Assembly: GCF_037095755.1 (NCBI RefSeq)
Contig: NZ_JBAWKJ010000002.1
Location: 620,001 to 684,000 of the forward strand
Source of the DNA: Sphingopyxis sp. CCNWLW2
Lineage (GTDB): Bacteria; Pseudomonadota; Alphaproteobacteria; Sphingomonadales; Sphingomonadaceae
Reading direction: 5' to 3'
Length of the DNA: 64,000 nucleotides
Under the pieces are notes generated by a model. That model had not been told where the DNA came from. It ran no database searches and saw only the letters and a list, made by a program, of their open reading frames with translations. Below, one piece after another: positions 51,709 through 61,910 of the stretch. Both the position numbers and the translations under genes were made by a program. The first letter of the stretch is position 1, and each line of letters starts with the position of its first letter.

Positions 51709-53070
51709 CTAATTCTCGCGCCCCGCCATCCAGAGCGTCTGGGTGAGCGGTTCGATGAGGTAGGAGAGCGCGGTCCGTTTGCGCAGCGGGATCATGATGT
51801 CGACGGGCAGGCCGGCACGAAGCCCGCCATCCTCGCGAACACGCCGGAGTTTCGCGAGTTCGCTGGGCGGCACGACCAGCTCGATCTTGAAATAGCGCAT
51901 TCCCGAACGCTCGTCCTCGAAGCTGTCGGCCGAAATTTTGGAAATTTGACCGACAAGGATCGGCAAGTTGCGTTCCTGCAACGCGGTAAAGCGGATCTGC
52001 GTCTCCATCCCCGGCGCAAGGTCATCGGCGTCGGTGGGCGATGCCTTGCCATCGATGACGAGGGCGCGGTCTTGCGGAACGATCTCCATTAGTGTGTCGC
52101 CCGCCGAAACGACGCCGCCGACGGTGAAGATTTTAAGCCCCACCACCCGGCCGCTTGCGGGAGCACGCACGGTCGACCGGGCCAGCTGTTCGCGCACCGC
52201 GATCAGCTTGGGCTGAAGTTCGTCGAGGCGAACCTGCCCCGCCTGCTTCTGTGTCGCCACCTCTTCGAGCATCTGCTTGTCTATGCCGACCATCTGCATC
52301 TGCGCCTCGCCGATCGCTTCGGAGGAGCGGGCGATGTCGGCGCGATATGCGCCATAGGAGCCGTCGAGTTCAGCCGCGGATCGTTCCATGCCGCGAACCC
52401 GGTTGATCGATACAAAGCCTTTCGGAAGCAGGGCGCGCAGGCCATCCAGCTCTTCGCCGATCAGCTGTTGCTGCACCTTGTTGGAATTCATCTGGTAGCT
52501 GTAGCCGTTGATCTGTTCAGAATGCTGGCGCATCCGCTGGCGCAAGACGTTGCGCTGTGTGTGCACGGAATTACGCCGCGCTTCGAACAGCTGGCGCTGG
52601 CCGCGCAAGGCTTCGGCCGCCAACTCCCGGTTTTCGGGCGCCAGCGAGGCAAATTCCGCCGGTTCGGCGACGCTTCGCAGACCGCCCAATTCGGCGACCA
52701 GACGCGCACGCTGCGCCAGCAAAGCGATGACTTCGCCGGTCAGTCCACGTTCGGCCGCCACCAGCTCCGACGCCGAGATCGTAAGGAGCGGCTCGCCCTT
52801 TTTGACCGTTTGCCCCTCGACGACGTGGAGCTCGGTCACAATCCCGCCTTCGCGGTGCTGAACCGCCTGACGACTGCCCGACACCGCGATCACGCCGGGC
52901 GCATAGGCACCGGCATCGAGCGGGGTCAGCGACGCCCATCCGAGCATCCCGACAAAGAAGAAGGCCACGATGAGGCCGCCGATGCGTAGTTCGCGATGCG
53001 GGCGATCGGCGGAATCATGGCCCGAAGGGTGATCGCCGCCCATCGGCGGTTTCCAGGTCATGTCGGTCAT
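51709..53070 (-). CDS. Type I secretion membrane-fusion protein (HlyD family)
   Basis: The product has 453 residues. One N-terminal helix (GGLIVAFFFVGMLGWASL), then a biotinyl-lipoyl-like half (HREGGIVTELHVVEGQTVKKGEPLL), a long coiled coil with Leu/Gln/Arg heptads (about 115-290), and the second lipoyl half with the family end STVRAPASGRVVGLKIFTVGGVVSAGDTLMEIVP. It bridges the inner-membrane ABC exporter and a TolC-type channel; the channel gene is not in this window. Overlaps the ABC gene by four bases. Confidence 0.94.
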   Translation of the reverse strand: MTDMTWKPPMGGDHPSGHDSADRPHRELRIGGLIVAFFFVGMLGWASLTPLDAGAYAPGVIAVSGSRQAVQHREGGIVTELHVVEGQTVKKGEPLLTISASELVAAERGLTGEVIALLAQRARLVAELGGLRSVAEPAEFASLAPENRELAAEALRGQRQLFEARRNSVHTQRNVLRQRMRQHSEQINGYSYQMNSNKVQQQLIGEELDGLRALLPKGFVSINRVRGMERSAAELDGSYGAYRADIARSSEAIGEAQMQMVGIDKQMLEEVATQKQAGQVRLDELQPKLIAVREQLARSTVRAPASGRVVGLKIFTVGGVVSAGDTLMEIVPQDRALVIDGKASPTDADDLAPGMETQIRFTALQERNLPILVGQISKISADSFEDERSGMRYFKIELVVPPSELAKLRRVREDGGLRAGLPVDIMIPLRKRTALSYLIEPLTQTLWMAGREN

Positions 53071-54821
53071 GGCCGCGCTCCTTCATGGATTGGAACGACA
53101 TTCTGCTTTGCCGCCGAATTCTGCAGCGCCTGGAGGATTTCGTCGCGTGGTCCCACCCCGACGATCGCGCCGTCGGCGAGGATCGCCAGCCGGTCGGCGC
53201 TGGCCAGAACGGCCGCACGGTGGGCGACGATCATAATCGCCGCGCCGTGCAACTTTGCCGCACCGATCGCTCGCGACAGTGCTTCTTCGCCGTCGCTGTC
53301 GAGCGCCGAGTTGGGCTCGTCGAGCACCAGAATGCGCGGGCTGCCATAGAGCGCGCGTGCCAGCGCGACGCGTTGCGCCTGCCCCGCCGACAGCCGGTGC
53401 CCGTTGCCTTCGATATAAGTGTCGTAGCCGCCTGGCAGGTGCAGGATCAGCTCGTGGACGCCCGCCATGCGCGCAGCCTTCACGACCAGTTCGTCAACGA
53501 CCGCCTGCGAAATGCCGCGCGCGACGGCGAAGCGCGAGACATTTTCGCTGATCGTTCCGGGAAGCAGGCCGCAATCCTGCGGGAGATAGCCGATATGCTG
53601 CGCAAGCTGTTCGGCATCCCAATCGGCCATACTGGCACCATCGACCCTGATTTCGCCGAGGTCGGGCGGCAGCGCACCCGCGACGACGCGCGCGAGGGTC
53701 GTCTTGCCCGCTCCGGACGGGCCGACAACACCCAGCACCTCGCCGGGAGCGAGTTTCAAAAATATATTCTTGAGCAGGATCGCGCTGCCTTCGGCATTGC
53801 GGACGACAACGCCCTGGAGTTCGACCTGCCCCTCTGGATCGGGCAAAGTGGTGCGTTGGGCCGGACCGGCCGCCTGATCGAACAGTCTGCCGAGCGTCTG
53901 AATCGCCTGGCGCGACTGGACGATGTTTGGCCAGAGGCCGACGAGCTGCTCGATCGGCTGCAGGGCGCGGCTGAGCAGCACCGAGGCGGCGATGATCGCG
54001 CCGACCGAAATCTGCCCGTTGATGGCGAGCCAAGCACCGACGCCCAGCGCGAAGGATTGCATGAACATCCGCACGAATTTGACGAGCGAATTGTAGCGGC
54101 TGCCCGAAAACTGGAGATCGGCGACGGCGTTCAGCCCGACGCTGCGCTGCTGGATATGGCGCGAGACCAGCGCGCGCCGCATCCCGAGCGCGCGTACGAT
54201 CTCGGCCCTGCGCAGCATCGCTTCGTGCGTTTCATAGGCCGCCGCATTGGCGTGATGCGCCTCTTCGGCCTTTGCCTTGCTGCGCCTTTCATTGGCGATC
54301 GCCAGCGAGACCAGCACGCCTCCGGCACCGAGCACCAGCACTCCCAAAATCGGGTGGATGAGGAAGGCCACCAAGAGGTAAAGCGGCGTCCACGGGACGT
54401 CGAACAAGGCGGTCGCCGCCGGTCCCGCAAGCGATTGACGCAAGAGGTCGAATTCGCGCATCGCCTGATGGGTCGAAGGGTCGCCGGGCCGCGCGCGCGA
54501 CCGTGCCAGCAGCCGGTCCAATATCTCGCCCGAGAGCAATCGGTCGAGGCGCAGCGACGCGCGGGCCATCAATCGCACCCGGATCGCATCGAGCGCCGAC
54601 AGCGTGGCGATCGCAACGCCGACGACAACGGTGATGAAGACCAGCGTCAATACGCCATTGGTCGGCACAACCCGGTCATAGACCTGCATCATGTAGATGG
54701 TCGGTGCGAGATAGAGGATGTTGATCAGCGCACTGAACGTTGCTGCGAGGATGAAGTGAGTCCGACAGGCGCGGACGGCTTCTGACAATGCCGGTGGAAC
54801 GGGCATCCAGAACAGACGCAT
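53067..54821 (-). CDS. Type I secretion ABC transporter (permease/ATPase)
   Basis: The product has 584 residues: six-helix membrane domain (about 20-310) and an ATPase domain with Walker A GPSGAGKTTLARVV, signature LSAGQAQRVALARALYG, and Walker B RILVLDEPNSALDSD. It lacks an N-terminal C39 peptidase, which fits RTX export and not double-glycine leader cleavage. GGGAGG lies six bases before the ATG at 54821. The RTX gene sits immediately upstream with 65 bases between; co-transcribed. Confidence 0.95.
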   Translation of the reverse strand: MRLFWMPVPPALSEAVRACRTHFILAATFSALINILYLAPTIYMMQVYDRVVPTNGVLTLVFITVVVGVAIATLSALDAIRVRLMARASLRLDRLLSGEILDRLLARSRARPGDPSTHQAMREFDLLRQSLAGPAATALFDVPWTPLYLLVAFLIHPILGVLVLGAGGVLVSLAIANERRSKAKAEEAHHANAAAYETHEAMLRRAEIVRALGMRRALVSRHIQQRSVGLNAVADLQFSGSRYNSLVKFVRMFMQSFALGVGAWLAINGQISVGAIIAASVLLSRALQPIEQLVGLWPNIVQSRQAIQTLGRLFDQAAGPAQRTTLPDPEGQVELQGVVVRNAEGSAILLKNIFLKLAPGEVLGVVGPSGAGKTTLARVVAGALPPDLGEIRVDGASMADWDAEQLAQHIGYLPQDCGLLPGTISENVSRFAVARGISQAVVDELVVKAARMAGVHELILHLPGGYDTYIEGNGHRLSAGQAQRVALARALYGSPRILVLDEPNSALDSDGEEALSRAIGAAKLHGAAIMIVAHRAAVLASADRLAILADGAIVGVGPRDEILQALQNSAAKQNVVPIHEGARP

Positions 54822-54886
54822 GCAATCCTCCCTGATTTTCGAAAAAGGTGGCGCCGGGAGGGGGGGAGGTCCCGGCGCCGAGCTGG

Positions 54887-57800
54887 TCAAGCAAACGGAT
54901 AGTCGCCGTCGACATACATCCGAGCGAAGCGCCCGTTTCCGTCCACCCAGTCGTCGATCAGTGCCCGGATCATCTGGAAGGGGTTGTCCTGCTGATGGGC
55001 AGAACCGCCGCCGTGGCCATTTCCGGAACTGCCGGAATTGATCACATCTTGCGGCCGCGTATCGCCGATAACCTGATCGCCACCGCCGCCGGTGTTGAAT
55101 ACCAGCCGATGCTCGGAGGTGAGTCCGGATATATCGACCGTGTCGGCGCCCCGGCCACCGTTGACGGTGATCGTGTTGAAGTTGAGGCTGGTCGGGTTGA
55201 AATCGCCGATGACGAGGATCGTGTCGCCACCGTTCCCTCCTGTGCCACCCGGCGGGACGCCTCCGGGCGACGACACATTCAGGGCGTTGACGTTGATCTC
55301 CTCGATATTGTCGAGTTCGGCCACAATCTGCGCGTTCCCGGTGCCGTTGCGCGTAACGACGATTTCCGTGTTGGCATTCAGTCCGGTCATGCCCGCGGCT
55401 TCAGCTGCGGCCCGGGCATAGATGCGGAAGGTTTCCGCACCAGCCACACCGTTGAGCACGAATGTATCCGTGCCGGCGCCGCCATCGACCAGATCCCTGC
55501 CACCGGTGGCTCCGGTCTGCGTTACGGTATCGGTCCCGTCGCCGCCATTGACGATGTCGTTGCCGGCGCCGCCATTGATCGTGTCGTTGCCCGCAAATCC
55601 GAACACCGCCTGCGACCCCCCGGCACCACCGGCGCCGTTGAGGTTGTTGTTATTGCCAGCGGTTCCGGTGACAACGTCATAGTCGACGCCATTGAAGCGC
55701 AGCGTTTCGACATTGCTCACCGTATCGACGCCCTCGGCGCCGGTGTTGTCGGTGACGACAAGCGAGGTTCCGGTGGTCGTGACGGTATAGTTTCCGACCG
55801 CTCCGACGAACACCGCGACGTCGTCGCCGCCATTGCCGTCGATGCTGTCATTCCCCGCGCCGCCAGTCAGCGTGTCATTCGCTGCCCCACCGGTCATCGT
55901 GTCGTTACCAAGACCACCGGTAACGGTGTCGTTACCGCCGCCGCCGTTCAGCACATCGTTGCCCTGACCGCCGGAGATGGTGTCGTTGCCGGCATCGCCA
56001 TTCAGCTGGTCGTTACCGTCGTTGCCCGACATCGTATCATTGCCGCCGCCGCCATCGCCGATATCGTCACCGGCGGTGCCGATCAGATTGTTGTTCGCGC
56101 CATTGCCGTCCCAGTTGACCCCGGTCGGTCCGGTCGCGGCGGATATGACCTGTTCGGCCGTACCACCGCCATCGGTGAAGCTCACCGCGACGCGCAGCCG
56201 AAGCCCCGCCTGGTCGCCGAACACGAGGCCGGCATTGTCGTCGGGCGTGAAGGTCGCAGCGGTGGCCCCGGCGATATTCGCCCAGGTCACACCATCAGCC
56301 GACTGCTGCCACTGGTAACTGAACGCCCCCAGCCCGTTCGGATCGGCGATCGCCGCGGTGTTCACCGTCAGCAACTGGCCTTCGGTCGGCGTCAGGTCGC
56401 TGATGACGGGCTGCCCTGTCGCCGGCTGATTCACCGCGATCTCAACATCCGAGAACCGCATGCGTTCGATGTTGCGCAAATTGTCGGTGCCGTCGAGCTG
56501 CGTGCCGCGCGCGTGCGCCACGCTGATCGTGCCATTGGCATTATAGGTGATGTCATAATTGGCCCGAAGGTCGGAGAACACGGCGATGTCCGTATCGCCC
56601 GCCGTGGTGTCGGTCAGGATTTCGCGGACGATAACCAACTGACCAGGATTGAATGTCCGGTTGAACATCCGCGTCACCAGTTCGCTCATGCTATCGGCGG
56701 TCGCGATTTCCGCGCCGGTGCCGCCATCGGGGCCGACATTCTGGCGAACGCTGATCCGCACATTCAGCCATTTGTCGCCATCGATGATGTCGTCGCCGGC
56801 GTTGCCCCGGATAAGGTCGCTGCCGTCGCCGCCGAGGATGATGTCGCCGGCATTATACGAGGTGACACCTGCGCCGACCACGGCCTGGAGCCCGGCGATG
56901 CGGGCGATGCCCGCGGCGTCGAGGTTGCTTCCCCGATAGCCTTCCGATCCGCTGATCGTCGGATCGGGATCGAAGGGCGCGCGTTCTGCCGCGGTGACGT
57001 TGGAACCCGATAGGATATCGTTGAACCGCGACCCCGACAGCCCTTCGACGCTTTCATACGCATCTTGCGTCGCATTTGCCGGCGGCGTCGGATTCTCGTC
57101 GAACACGATCCCGCGCGTCAGGTCGGCGTCGGTGCCGGCGTTGTTATTCTTATAAATCGCCCAGTCCCAACCCGACATGCCCGCCATCTTGGCGCGGCCG
57201 GGGCTGCCGACCATGATGTCATCGCCGCCTTCGGCGATAAACTCGTCGAAGCCGCCGAGCCCGAAGAACACATCATGGCCCACGACACCATCCTGCGCGA
57301 AAATTTCGTCGAAATTGTCGCCGGGCGCGCCGTCGAAGGTGCCATGTTCGATCCAGTCGTCACCCTCGTTACCGAGGATGCGTTCGGCGGTGATGTTGCC
57401 AAGGATGAAGTCATTGCCTTCACCGGCGAACACCTCCGTTCCGGCGTCGGTGCCAAGCACGATGAAGTCCTGGCCTCTTCCGCCCATCACCAGATCGAGT
57501 CCGGGACCGGTGTTGACTACATCATGCCCGTCCTCGAGCTTGATGTTGTCGTCGCCGCCGATGTCGCGGACCACGTCGTCGCCCGCACCGGCGTTGAAGA
57601 TGTCATTGCCGGCGCCGCCTTCCATCGTATCGTTACCGCCGTCGCCAAACAGCGTGTCGTCACCCTCGCTTGCAATGAGGATGTCGGCGCCTTCGGTGCC
57701 ACCGAGAACGACGTGCTCATCGCCGGTATAGCGAAGATAGTTGTTGTCGGGACCCACGGTGCTGGGATTGTTGCGCACCACCAGCGGCGTCAGGATGCCA

Positions 57801-60661
57801 CCACCCGCCGGATCTGTGCTTTCGAGCACACCGTCGCCGTTCAGATCGTTGAACTGTTTGGTGATATCGACCTCGAGGATCAGACCTGGGGTGGAGAAGA
57901 CGTCCGAAGGCAGATGCGTGGCGTTGGTATGCCGCATGATCATGCTGGCAAAGGAATTGCCTTCCAACTCGCCAAACAGGTGCATGCCATCGAGGCGTTG
58001 CAGATAATAGAAGCGGTCAGCATTCTGCAGCTGTTCCATCTGCACTTCGAAGACGAAGTTGAAGGTCGAGCCAAGCATGCCGCCAAAGGGCAGGATCTTT
58101 TCGGCGAGGCCGCCGATCCACAGGTCGACATTGTCGAGCCCGGTGGTCGTGACCCCGTTTGGCAGGCTGGTCCATGCCCCTTCGCCATTGAGGAAGTCGA
58201 GCGCATCGGGCGCATCGGCCGCCAGAATCACGCGATCGTCCAACGGATCGTCGGGATCACCCAGCACCACCTGATCGGTGCCGAAGATGATCGCCATCGC
58301 CGCGGCGCGCTTGCCCTCTACCGTCGTTTCGCCGGTGATCAGCGAATGCGTGCCATAAGCCGCGACGAAGTTGATGATCGACGCCTCATTCTTGAGATTG
58401 CCGGCGAAATCGACCCAGCTCTCATAGGGTTTCAGCCGCGCGTCATTGTTCGTCACCTCATAGAATTCGCGGCGCGCGGCGTTCAACGAGGGAACGCCGG
58501 TGTCGCGGCCGCGGGCAAGGTTGATCGTCGCGAGATCGAGCGGCAGGCCGAGCAGATTGTTGCGCAGCGCGCTGGTGACGAATTCGTCGATCTCGTTGCC
58601 GACCTGACGCGTCATGCCGCGGATGATGTCGCCCGCAGCCAAGCCGTCGGCGATGGCGCCGTTAACCCCGTTGAACGCTATGGGGTTCAGGAAGCCGTCG
58701 ATCAGGCTGATGTCGTCGGGCGTGAAGGTCGGGCCGAACCGCGAGATATCTTCGGTCAGCATCGAGTGGCCAAAACGATAGACGACGTGCGCGAATTCGG
58801 CGACGATGTCCGGATTGATCGTGGTGTCGAACCCGTCGGGCACGATGAAGAAGTCGACCTGCGGCTGGACCTTGCGCGCGAATTCCTCGAACACGAGGTG
58901 CTGATACTGCATCTCGGTGCCGAATTTCGCGGCCTGGAACAAGCGTTCGCCGTCCCATACCAGCGCGTCGATCTGTGCCGGCGTGGTCGGCAGCGCCGCG
59001 ACGTCGTCGGCCAGCCATTCGTTGAGGAATGCGAGATCCCCAGTGGCCAGGACGACCTCCTTGGTGTGCTCGACCAGGCGGTTATGCTCGGCATGGAAGA
59101 CATGGTGGACCGCGGTCAGGCCGATATTCTCGTTCACCCGGCCATCGCCCGCCATGAAATGCGCGTCGAGCAATTCATCATCATACACCAGCGGGTTGTT
59201 GCCCGGGTTCTGCAGGCCGATCGTGATGTCACCGTCTTCGATGCCGTTCGGCACCGCGGTGTGGGCGATGTCGGCGAGGAAAGCGCTGTTGGTGCGAATC
59301 GCGGTGGCAAGACCCACCGGCGCCAACGGCGTACCCGAAATCACGACATCATCGGCCGTGTTCGGAATTCCGTCGCCGCCGATACCCGTGATCACCTGCG
59401 CATAGCCTGCAGCGTTAGGGATGAAATTGCCGTAGGCGTCGGTCCGCAGCAAGGGCACCTTGCCGACGTCCTGATCGGTGAGCAGGATGCCGAGCATCAG
59501 CGCCTGTTCCTTGACCTCGCCCCACGTCGCCATGCCGCCGGGGGAGCCGCCGGCACCCTCGATCAGCTTGCCGGTCGCGACCGGATGGCCCGCCGCATTC
59601 ACTTCATATTGGCGCAGGAACACCTGATGCGAGGCATGCGAAGCATAGGTCTGGTTCTGATCGACGTAAGATGTCGTCGTGTTGACCGGCCGCACATCGT
59701 CGGCGGTTCCCATGATGCCGTCGGTGCCCGCCGAAACCGTGGCGCGGGTCAGCACCATGAAGTTGGTGTGGCTGCCCGGGACATAGAGCGGATCATCGGG
59801 CTGGAGCGGAATGAAGACGGTGCCGCTGCCACCCTTATTTACCAGATCAAGACCATGATCGAAGAATTGACCGAACAGGGTGAACCACGAGTTGAACGAG
59901 GCCGACAGGCCGACATCGGGCGAAACGTTAGGAAGATGGACATTGTCGCCGTCCATCGCGAGACCATAGGGCACAAGCGCGGCGTCGCGAACGACGCGCG
60001 CGGCCTCCAGATCGGCGACGGTCAGGTCGTGCGCGGCGGTCGCGGCGGCCAACGCATCCAGCGCCGCCTGTTCCTCGGCACTCGGCGGCGTAAGGGGGTC
60101 GCCATCGTCCAGCTCATTGGCTGCGACCCGTGCGTTCTCCTTGACCACGCGCGCCTGATATTCCGCGTCGGAGGCCGGTTTGAAGGTCTGATAGATCGCC
60201 GTAATCGCCGCCAGATCAGTCAGTGGATCAGCACTACCCGCCCGGTCCAGCCCCTCTAGGATCGCGGCGGGATTGCCCAGCGTCTGATCGACGAGCAGGT
60301 TGGAGATTGTCCGCAGGCTGCTGTCGAAGACGAGCGAGTCAGGATCGTTCGACGGATTATAATTTGCCTGCGTCGGCATCGCCGGGGCCGGTCCAGGCCC
60401 GTCGGGGTCGAATAGCGTGCCGTCGGCCGGCCGGTAAACCGGATCGAGCAACGACGGGAACTGGACGTCCGCCGCACCCCATTTTTCCTGGCCGGGAAGC
60501 AGGTGGTTGTTGCTGCCGTCGACCGTACGCAATCCGAAGGAAAGATTATACGCGGGGATAAGTCCGCCCGGGCCGTAAAGCGGCTGACCGGCGGCATGGG
60601 CTTCGGCAATCTTGATCTGGGCCAAAATGAAGTCGAGATCGCTGCGGATATACGTAACCAT
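54887..60661 (-). CDS. Animal-haem-peroxidase/RTX protein, predicted type I secreted
   Basis: The product has 1924 residues and no N-terminal signal peptide, as expected for RTX cargo. Haem peroxidase domain about 500-900: distal-His segment AVHHVFHAEHNRL (near 517), proximal-His segment HVVYRFGHSML (near 627), and NLARGRDTGVPSLN. First RTX block about 990-1090 (GDGGNDTMEGGAGND). An Ig-like region near 1420-1500. Second RTX block about 1515-1610 with many GGxGNDx nonapeptides. The C-terminus is hydrophobic/acidic without Cys, probably the secretion signal. Similar peroxidase/RTX proteins in related bacteria oxidise Mn(II); whether this one does is inference. GGGAGG precedes the ATG at 60661. 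Confidence 0.92.
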   Translation of the reverse strand: MVTYIRSDLDFILAQIKIAEAHAAGQPLYGPGGLIPAYNLSFGLRTVDGSNNHLLPGQEKWGAADVQFPSLLDPVYRPADGTLFDPDGPGPAPAMPTQANYNPSNDPDSLVFDSSLRTISNLLVDQTLGNPAAILEGLDRAGSADPLTDLAAITAIYQTFKPASDAEYQARVVKENARVAANELDDGDPLTPPSAEEQAALDALAAATAAHDLTVADLEAARVVRDAALVPYGLAMDGDNVHLPNVSPDVGLSASFNSWFTLFGQFFDHGLDLVNKGGSGTVFIPLQPDDPLYVPGSHTNFMVLTRATVSAGTDGIMGTADDVRPVNTTTSYVDQNQTYASHASHQVFLRQYEVNAAGHPVATGKLIEGAGGSPGGMATWGEVKEQALMLGILLTDQDVGKVPLLRTDAYGNFIPNAAGYAQVITGIGGDGIPNTADDVVISGTPLAPVGLATAIRTNSAFLADIAHTAVPNGIEDGDITIGLQNPGNNPLVYDDELLDAHFMAGDGRVNENIGLTAVHHVFHAEHNRLVEHTKEVVLATGDLAFLNEWLADDVAALPTTPAQIDALVWDGERLFQAAKFGTEMQYQHLVFEEFARKVQPQVDFFIVPDGFDTTINPDIVAEFAHVVYRFGHSMLTEDISRFGPTFTPDDISLIDGFLNPIAFNGVNGAIADGLAAGDIIRGMTRQVGNEIDEFVTSALRNNLLGLPLDLATINLARGRDTGVPSLNAARREFYEVTNNDARLKPYESWVDFAGNLKNEASIINFVAAYGTHSLITGETTVEGKRAAAMAIIFGTDQVVLGDPDDPLDDRVILAADAPDALDFLNGEGAWTSLPNGVTTTGLDNVDLWIGGLAEKILPFGGMLGSTFNFVFEVQMEQLQNADRFYYLQRLDGMHLFGELEGNSFASMIMRHTNATHLPSDVFSTPGLILEVDITKQFNDLNGDGVLESTDPAGGGILTPLVVRNNPSTVGPDNNYLRYTGDEHVVLGGTEGADILIASEGDDTLFGDGGNDTMEGGAGNDIFNAGAGDDVVRDIGGDDNIKLEDGHDVVNTGPGLDLVMGGRGQDFIVLGTDAGTEVFAGEGNDFILGNITAERILGNEGDDWIEHGTFDGAPGDNFDEIFAQDGVVGHDVFFGLGGFDEFIAEGGDDIMVGSPGRAKMAGMSGWDWAIYKNNNAGTDADLTRGIVFDENPTPPANATQDAYESVEGLSGSRFNDILSGSNVTAAERAPFDPDPTISGSEGYRGSNLDAAGIARIAGLQAVVGAGVTSYNAGDIILGGDGSDLIRGNAGDDIIDGDKWLNVRISVRQNVGPDGGTGAEIATADSMSELVTRMFNRTFNPGQLVIVREILTDTTAGDTDIAVFSDLRANYDITYNANGTISVAHARGTQLDGTDNLRNIERMRFSDVEIAVNQPATGQPVISDLTPTEGQLLTVNTAAIADPNGLGAFSYQWQQSADGVTWANIAGATAATFTPDDNAGLVFGDQAGLRLRVAVSFTDGGGTAEQVISAATGPTGVNWDGNGANNNLIGTAGDDIGDGGGGNDTMSGNDGNDQLNGDAGNDTISGGQGNDVLNGGGGNDTVTGGLGNDTMTGGAANDTLTGGAGNDSIDGNGGDDVAVFVGAVGNYTVTTTGTSLVVTDNTGAEGVDTVSNVETLRFNGVDYDVVTGTAGNNNNLNGAGGAGGSQAVFGFAGNDTINGGAGNDIVNGGDGTDTVTQTGATGGRDLVDGGAGTDTFVLNGVAGAETFRIYARAAAEAAGMTGLNANTEIVVTRNGTGNAQIVAELDNIEEINVNALNVSSPGGVPPGGTGGNGGDTILVIGDFNPTSLNFNTITVNGGRGADTVDISGLTSEHRLVFNTGGGGDQVIGDTRPQDVINSGSSGNGHGGGSAHQQDNPFQMIRALIDDWVDGNGRFARMYVDGDYPFA

Positions 60662-60993
60662 GCTTACCTCCCTGCAGTAAACCCGCGCGCGCCGCACACC
60701 AGTCGGCTCGATTTTCGACTCACAGTACGCGGTCGATCTGCGGATTTTGTGGTTGCAAGCTAAGTCTTAACGAGCGCCGTCGTCGAGTTGGACTGGTGAC
60801 CTATTACATTCCCGCCGTTCTATATTCACGCGCTCTAATACGGTGTCACAATCTATATAGTCCTTTTCATATAGGTGACGATCGCGCAAGGCGCAGTCCA
60901 ACGGACCCTTGGCAGGCGGGCAAGGCAAAAGAGGGAAGCGAGCTGGTTTGGGGCGACCGCGAAGATGGTCGGCGAATGGCGATGAAACTCCGC
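60662..60993. promoter_or_regulatory. Control region between the RTX gene and the LuxR-type regulator
   Basis: These 332 bases contain no convincing gene. The middle part (60810-60880) is AT-rich for this genome and includes the dyad CTATAT-n10-ATATAG around 60853-60874. It should hold the promoter of the RTX/ABC/HlyD operon. No operator can be named. Confidence 0.45.
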
Positions 60994-61749
60994 TCAGCGC
61001 CGGTACGAGATTTGGGAAACCCCGCTGAAATTGCGCTGCAACATCGGCCTTCCGCGCTTCTCTTCGAGAAGGCCAGGCAGATATGTCTCGTCCGCGCTGT
61101 CGTTGAACGCCCGCGCCTGCATCACGGCGACCGCGCTGACCCGGTTGTGGACACCGAGCATACGAAATGCCGCGGCGATGTGAACCTTCACGGTTCCCTC
61201 GGCGATGCACAGGAGCCGCGCAATTTCCTTGTTCGAGCGTCCGGCGGCGAGGAGGTTGAGAACCTCGAATTGACGCCCGGTCAGCGCCGTCTCGTACGCA
61301 CCGCCATCGTCGTCGACGATGCTCGCCTTCCGGGCGTTCAGATCGGAAAGGAACGGCGGCACATATATCTGCCCCGCCAGCACCTTTCTTAATGCGTCTG
61401 CCATCTCGTGGACCGGAAAATCCTTTGGAATAAAGCCGTGGACGCCCGCGCCGAGCGCGTCGAGCACCATCTCGCGGTCCCGCGACGCGGCCACGACGAC
61501 GACACGCACCTCTGGATATTTAACGCGCAGATCGCGCAAGCCTTCGCGCTTGTGCATTCCCGGCAAGCCGAGATCTATCGTCACAAGATCGATCGATCGC
61601 CGCGACGCCATTCGGGCGATGACGGAGGGAAAGTCCCAAGCTTCGATCAGATTGGATAGGCCGAGATTTCGCGCGAAAAGTGTAGTCAGTCCTTCGCGGC
61701 AAAGCGGATGGCTATCCGCGACCAAAATCTCACCTGCTTCATTCGCCAC
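60994..61749 (-). CDS. LuxR-type (NarL/FixJ) response regulator
   Basis: The product has 251 residues from the GTG at 61749 (GGGGGA seven bases upstream); a GTG at 61782 is an alternative. Receiver domain with phosphorylated Asp in IDLVTIDLGLPGM and Lys in GFIPKDFPVHEM. C-terminal helix-turn-helix LTGRQFEVLNLLAAGRSNKEIARLLCIAEGTVKVHIAAAFRMLGVHNRVSAV. It lies just upstream of the RTX operon, which it probably controls. No paired histidine kinase is adjacent on the same side. Confidence 0.9.
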   Translation of the reverse strand: MANEAGEILVADSHPLCREGLTTLFARNLGLSNLIEAWDFPSVIARMASRRSIDLVTIDLGLPGMHKREGLRDLRVKYPEVRVVVVAASRDREMVLDALGAGVHGFIPKDFPVHEMADALRKVLAGQIYVPPFLSDLNARKASIVDDDGGAYETALTGRQFEVLNLLAAGRSNKEIARLLCIAEGTVKVHIAAAFRMLGVHNRVSAVAVMQARAFNDSADETYLPGLLEEKRGRPMLQRNFSGVSQISYRR

Positions 61750-61910
61750 GGATTTGTCCCCCACGGGTACTTGCCTAGGCACGCGCCGACAAACATACGC
61801 CCGCTCGACCCCTTCCCGCCGCCGCGACCCGTGCGAGAAGGCACTCTTTTTGTTATGAAACGAATCGGTCCCGTTAAGACTATGCGCCTAAGCTGACGCC
61901 AACCTGACGG

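Noticed and set aside
53085..54785. A 566-codon plus-strand frame opposite the ABC transporter
   Set aside because: The minus frame has complete Walker and signature motifs; the plus frame is a shadow.
55500..57700. Short periodic repeats that might suggest a CRISPR or satellite array
   Set aside because: They are the coding repeats of RTX nonapeptides (GGxGxDxx) in the minus frame.
57065..60259. A 1064-codon plus-strand frame opposite the RTX/peroxidase gene
   Set aside because: His/Arg/Val-rich antisense artefact of the same kind; no domain, no ribosome site. The frame at 54848-57013 is rejected for the same reason.
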